55,283 nt of DNA from Planctomycetia bacterium (GTDB lineage: Bacteria > Planctomycetota > Phycisphaerae > Phycisphaerales > SM1A02). The DNA is taken from positions 1-55,283 of the forward strand of contig SYAC01000064.1 of the NCBI GenBank assembly GCA_005787685.1. The letters are read 5' to 3'. Every line of letters begins with the position of its first letter. Position 1 is the stretch's first letter. The translations under genes were made by a program, and so were the position numbers. Of the stretch, positions 53,369 through 55,283 are shown piece after piece. The notes under the pieces are model-generated. The model ran no database searches. It was not told where the DNA came from and saw nothing but the letters and a program-made list of their open reading frames with translations.

Positions 53369-54372
53369 GGAGTGTTTGCACCTTGACTTAAATTGAGATT
53401 TGAATTCGGATTTGAATTCGGATTTGAATGTGAACTTGCATTTCCCATATGGGCGGCTTCGCGTTCATCAATCGACACAAGTACTCGCGTAGGTGCCGCC
53501 GCTTCCAATGTCACAGGCGATGGCGTGGGCGCGTTGGCGCCGTTGCAAAACCGCTCAATTTCTTTGCGCAATAACTGCAACCCCGTGGTCAACTCTGGTC
53601 CTGGAAGCAACAATTGCGCGGCATGAACGGTGATCAACGCCACGGATCGATTGGCGCATGCCAAGCGCAACGCCTGCTGCGATTGCGTGCCCGTGTTGTC
53701 GGCGCCAGTGATCACAATGATTGACTTTGGACGCGTGGCGAACAATTCCTCCATGGACAAATTTGGATTTCCATTGCTACTCGAAGCCAAAGTTCCACCC
53801 ATGGCACACCACGCCTGCGCCAAATAGGTGTCTGCGCCAAACGCTCCAATGGGGTCACTGGAGTACAACAACATTGCCGGAGAAAGTTTTTGCGCGGCCT
53901 CGCAACGCGCCAATTCTTTGGCAAGCGCGTCCACCAAGCGTTGTGGACTGACCGGCGCGGTGAAACCAACCGCCTTCTCCACGGCAGCGGGCAAATGCCG
54001 AATGTCATTCAAACTTGTGGCGGGAATAAATTCCACTCGCCAGTTCTGAGCGCGCGCCACTTGCTCCAACTGCGCTGGCGCGCCGGATCGCGTTTGCTGA
54101 ATGAAGATCAAGGTTGGCTTGGCGCGCGCAAGCGTTTCCAAATCCACATCGTTGAAGGATCCCACAATCGGAGCGCTTGATGCGCACCATGGCGTGCGCC
54201 CAACTAGCGCATTTCCCCATCCAAGGGCCACCACTGTGGCGGTCAACGCGGGTGAAAAGCTGGCTATTCGCGGCAAGTTCTCGCGCGCATCAGCCAATGG
54301 TTTTTTTGCATCTTCTGCGTGGCACGCTGCCACAACAAGCGCCATGAACATGATCAAAATTGCTTGCCGCAT
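53365..54372 (-). CDS. BtuF-like substrate-binding lipoprotein
   Basis: 335 residues. A lipoprotein signal ends in VVAAC (Cys 17). A helical-backbone binding protein follows with RIASFSPALTATVVALGWG and LVGRTPWCASSAPIVGSF, the pattern of BtuF/FepB-type proteins. The ligand may be cobalamin, heme or a siderophore. The C-terminal tail ends with a low-complexity Ser-Asn-Pro run, encoded by a 12-base direct repeat (53397-53432). The 55 bases before the gene hold no cobalamin riboswitch. ATG 54372 begins the signal; the frame is open to 54447. Confidence 0.85.
   Translation of the reverse strand: MRQAILIMFMALVVAACHAEDAKKPLADARENLPRIASFSPALTATVVALGWGNALVGRTPWCASSAPIVGSFNDVDLETLARAKPTLIFIQQTRSGAPAQLEQVARAQNWRVEFIPATSLNDIRHLPAAVEKAVGFTAPVSPQRLVDALAKELARCEAAQKLSPAMLLYSSDPIGAFGADTYLAQAWCAMGGTLASSSNGNPNLSMEELFATRPKSIIVITGADNTGTQSQQALRLACANRSVALITVHAAQLLLPGPELTTGLQLLRKEIERFCNGANAPTPSPVTLEAAAPTRVLVSIDEREAAHMGNASSHSNPNSNPNSNLNLSQGANTP
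53397..53432. repeat. 12-base tandem repeat in the binding-protein gene
   Basis: Three adjacent copies of a 12-base unit (gatttgaattcg; the third copy differs at the last bases). In the minus-strand gene they encode Ser-Asn-Pro-Asn type units close to the C-terminus. Unit length is a multiple of three, so copy number changes do not disturb the frame. Confidence 0.85.
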
Positions 54373-54427
54373 GCCTGCAGGGTAGCACCCATTGCGCGGC
54401 AACCTGCCGCTACACTCTCGCATTGAA

Positions 54428-55054
54428 ATGAAACTATTTCGTTCCATGGGTCAACTGCTGCTTGGTCCCCGCGAGGAGCCCGAGCAAGTGCAAACGCGCC
54501 GAGCGCCGGACGCCGCCGCGGTAGCGACGGCCATCACTGAAATTGCCGCGCGCTTGCACCAGGATGAACACCAGCGTGAAAATATAATACCGCTGCTGCA
54601 ACGCTTGCCCGAGTCGCTGCAAGCGCTGCCAGAAATCGCTCGGCAACAAGCCAAGCTGGGCGAGGCCATTGCCACATCGTTAGTTCAATCGCGTCAACGC
54701 GATCAATCCATTGAATCTATTTTGGAGCGCATCGCCCAAGGCGTCGGCCAACAAACCGACACATTTGGCTTGGTGCAACAACAATTGGATTTAAACCATC
54801 AAGCGTCGCAGCGAATTGCCGAGGCTGCGGCCACTTTGGCCCAAGGTGTTGGGGATCTTTCAAGCGGCCAACGGCGCAACTCCGACGCACTGGTGGGCTT
54901 GCTTGATCGACTGCGCGACCGCGACGAGGCCATTGGAAAGATCCAAGGGAAATTGCATTTATGGCTGGTCTTTTGCACGGCATTGGCGTGTGGCTCCATG
55001 ATTGCCTGTCTTTTGCTTGCGTGGGCGGCTCTTCGCGCGTTGACATCGACATGA
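54428..55054 (+). CDS. Coiled-coil protein with C-terminal membrane helix
   Basis: 208 residues. A short basic start (MKLFRSMGQLLLG) leads into long alpha-helical, heptad-like stretches (about 25-175) rich in Gln, Glu, Arg and Ala, and ends with one hydrophobic helix (about 183-203) and a short tail. The pattern is that of a tail-anchored coiled-coil envelope or scaffold protein; the family is not recognised. It is divergent from the BtuF-like gene with 55 bases between, and 34 bases upstream of tRNA-Ser. Confidence 0.7.
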   Translation: MKLFRSMGQLLLGPREEPEQVQTRRAPDAAAVATAITEIAARLHQDEHQRENIIPLLQRLPESLQALPEIARQQAKLGEAIATSLVQSRQRDQSIESILERIAQGVGQQTDTFGLVQQQLDLNHQASQRIAEAAATLAQGVGDLSSGQRRNSDALVGLLDRLRDRDEAIGKIQGKLHLWLVFCTALACGSMIACLLLAWAALRALTST

Positions 55055-55088
55055 TGGATAGGGCGTGTACGATTACCGCCCGCACCTT

Positions 55089-55175
55089 GGTGGGGTGGCA
55101 GAGCGGTTGAACGCATCCGACTTGAAATCGGATAGGCCCGTAAGGGTCTCAGGGGTTCGAATCCCCTCCCCACCT
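55089..55175 (+). tRNA. tRNA-Ser (anticodon TGA)
   Basis: Acceptor GGTGGGG pairs with CCCCACC, anticodon loop CTTGAAA (anticodon TGA, reading UCA) in a 5-bp stem, long variable arm with GGCCC/GGGTC pairing, and T-loop GGTTCGAATCC. The discriminator position is T, whereas Ser tRNAs usually have G there. CCA is not encoded; a run of T follows immediately and may serve as terminator. Confidence 0.95.
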
Positions 55176-55256
55176 TTTTGCCGCAATGCGCGGCTGACTG
55201 CAATGCGGGCAGTGCGCCAACAATAATTTGGAAATTTTTATTTTTGAATGACGGCT

Positions 55257-55283
55257 GGCGCAACAGTTGGCGCAACAGTTGGC
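55257..55283. repeat. 12-base tandem repeat cut by the window edge
   Basis: Two full copies of ggcgcaacagtt and the first three bases of a third run to the last base. The array may continue outside the window. No gene is recognised in the 108 bases after tRNA-Ser. Confidence 0.8.

Noticed and set aside
54373-54427. Cobalamin riboswitch before the BtuF-like gene
   Set aside because: Only 55 bases are available and no B12-box-like sequence is seen.
55257-55283. CRISPR array at the window end
   Set aside because: The 12-base units are directly adjacent with no spacers.

Overview
The window looks like a chromosomal segment of a Gram-negative bacterium of moderate GC content, most likely Planctomycetota and perhaps a Phycisphaerae-like lineage. 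This placement is an inference. It rests on outer-membrane functions (MlaF/MlaD lipid transport, an OmpA-type lipoprotein, several lipoproteins), a GroES-like protein without a GroEL neighbour, a decayed dockerin of the D-x-N-x-D-G type, a pilus ATPase family member with a membrane-spanning N-terminus, and a cytochrome cluster with several fusions. No rRNA or marker gene in the window fixes the taxon.

Layout. 1-1.2 kb: end of an Mla-type ABC operon. 1.3-5.1 kb (minus): xseA-xseB, a prepilin peptidase and an OmpA-like lipoprotein. 5.2-10.2 kb (plus): recG, then a translationally coupled ABC exporter and a DUF3299-like protein that resembles Zrg-type metal systems. 10.3-17.1 kb: ispD, rsmD, an alpha/beta hydrolase, a coupled GroES-like/aroA/MsbA-like ABC operon, divergent apt and a 45-residue membrane protein. 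17.2-26.9 kb: the homogentisate route of tyrosine breakdown (hppD, hmgA, fahA) spread over 9 kb, mixed with a DinB-like protein, a DUF3313-like lipoprotein, an RluA-type pseudouridine synthase, a DUF192 protein, an ACT protein and an uncharacterised protein coupled to fahA. Inside it, 18.5-20.6 kb is a patch of decayed gene ends on both strands (unknown protein, RecQ HRDC, collagen-like tail, dockerin). 26.9-32.3 kb: hemW, purA, uppS, an internally shortened SIMPL protein and an FMN alpha-hydroxy-acid oxidase carrying an Ala-Asn microsatellite.

32.4-42.2 kb is a complete minus-strand respiratory cluster: coxB (with its own heme c), coxA, coxC, a novel-looking membrane subunit, a diheme cytochrome c lipoprotein, Rieske protein, cytochrome b fused to cytochrome c, a fusion of CtaG with a CcoG/NapH-like polyferredoxin, and a small YtkA-like protein. 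Together these would carry electrons from quinol through a bc-type complex to a caa3-type oxidase and provide part of its copper assembly. tRNA-Leu(CAA) and guaB follow.

44.1-48.7 kb (plus) holds a PilT ATPase, a PilB/GspE-like protein whose nucleotide-binding motifs are destroyed, and a large CvpA-like membrane protein in one tight operon; this is the strongest candidate for an undescribed system. 48.8-54.4 kb (minus) carries a BtuFCD-like importer, an unknown anchored protein, accB and accC. The window ends with a coiled-coil membrane protein, tRNA-Ser(TGA) and a short tandem repeat cut by the edge.
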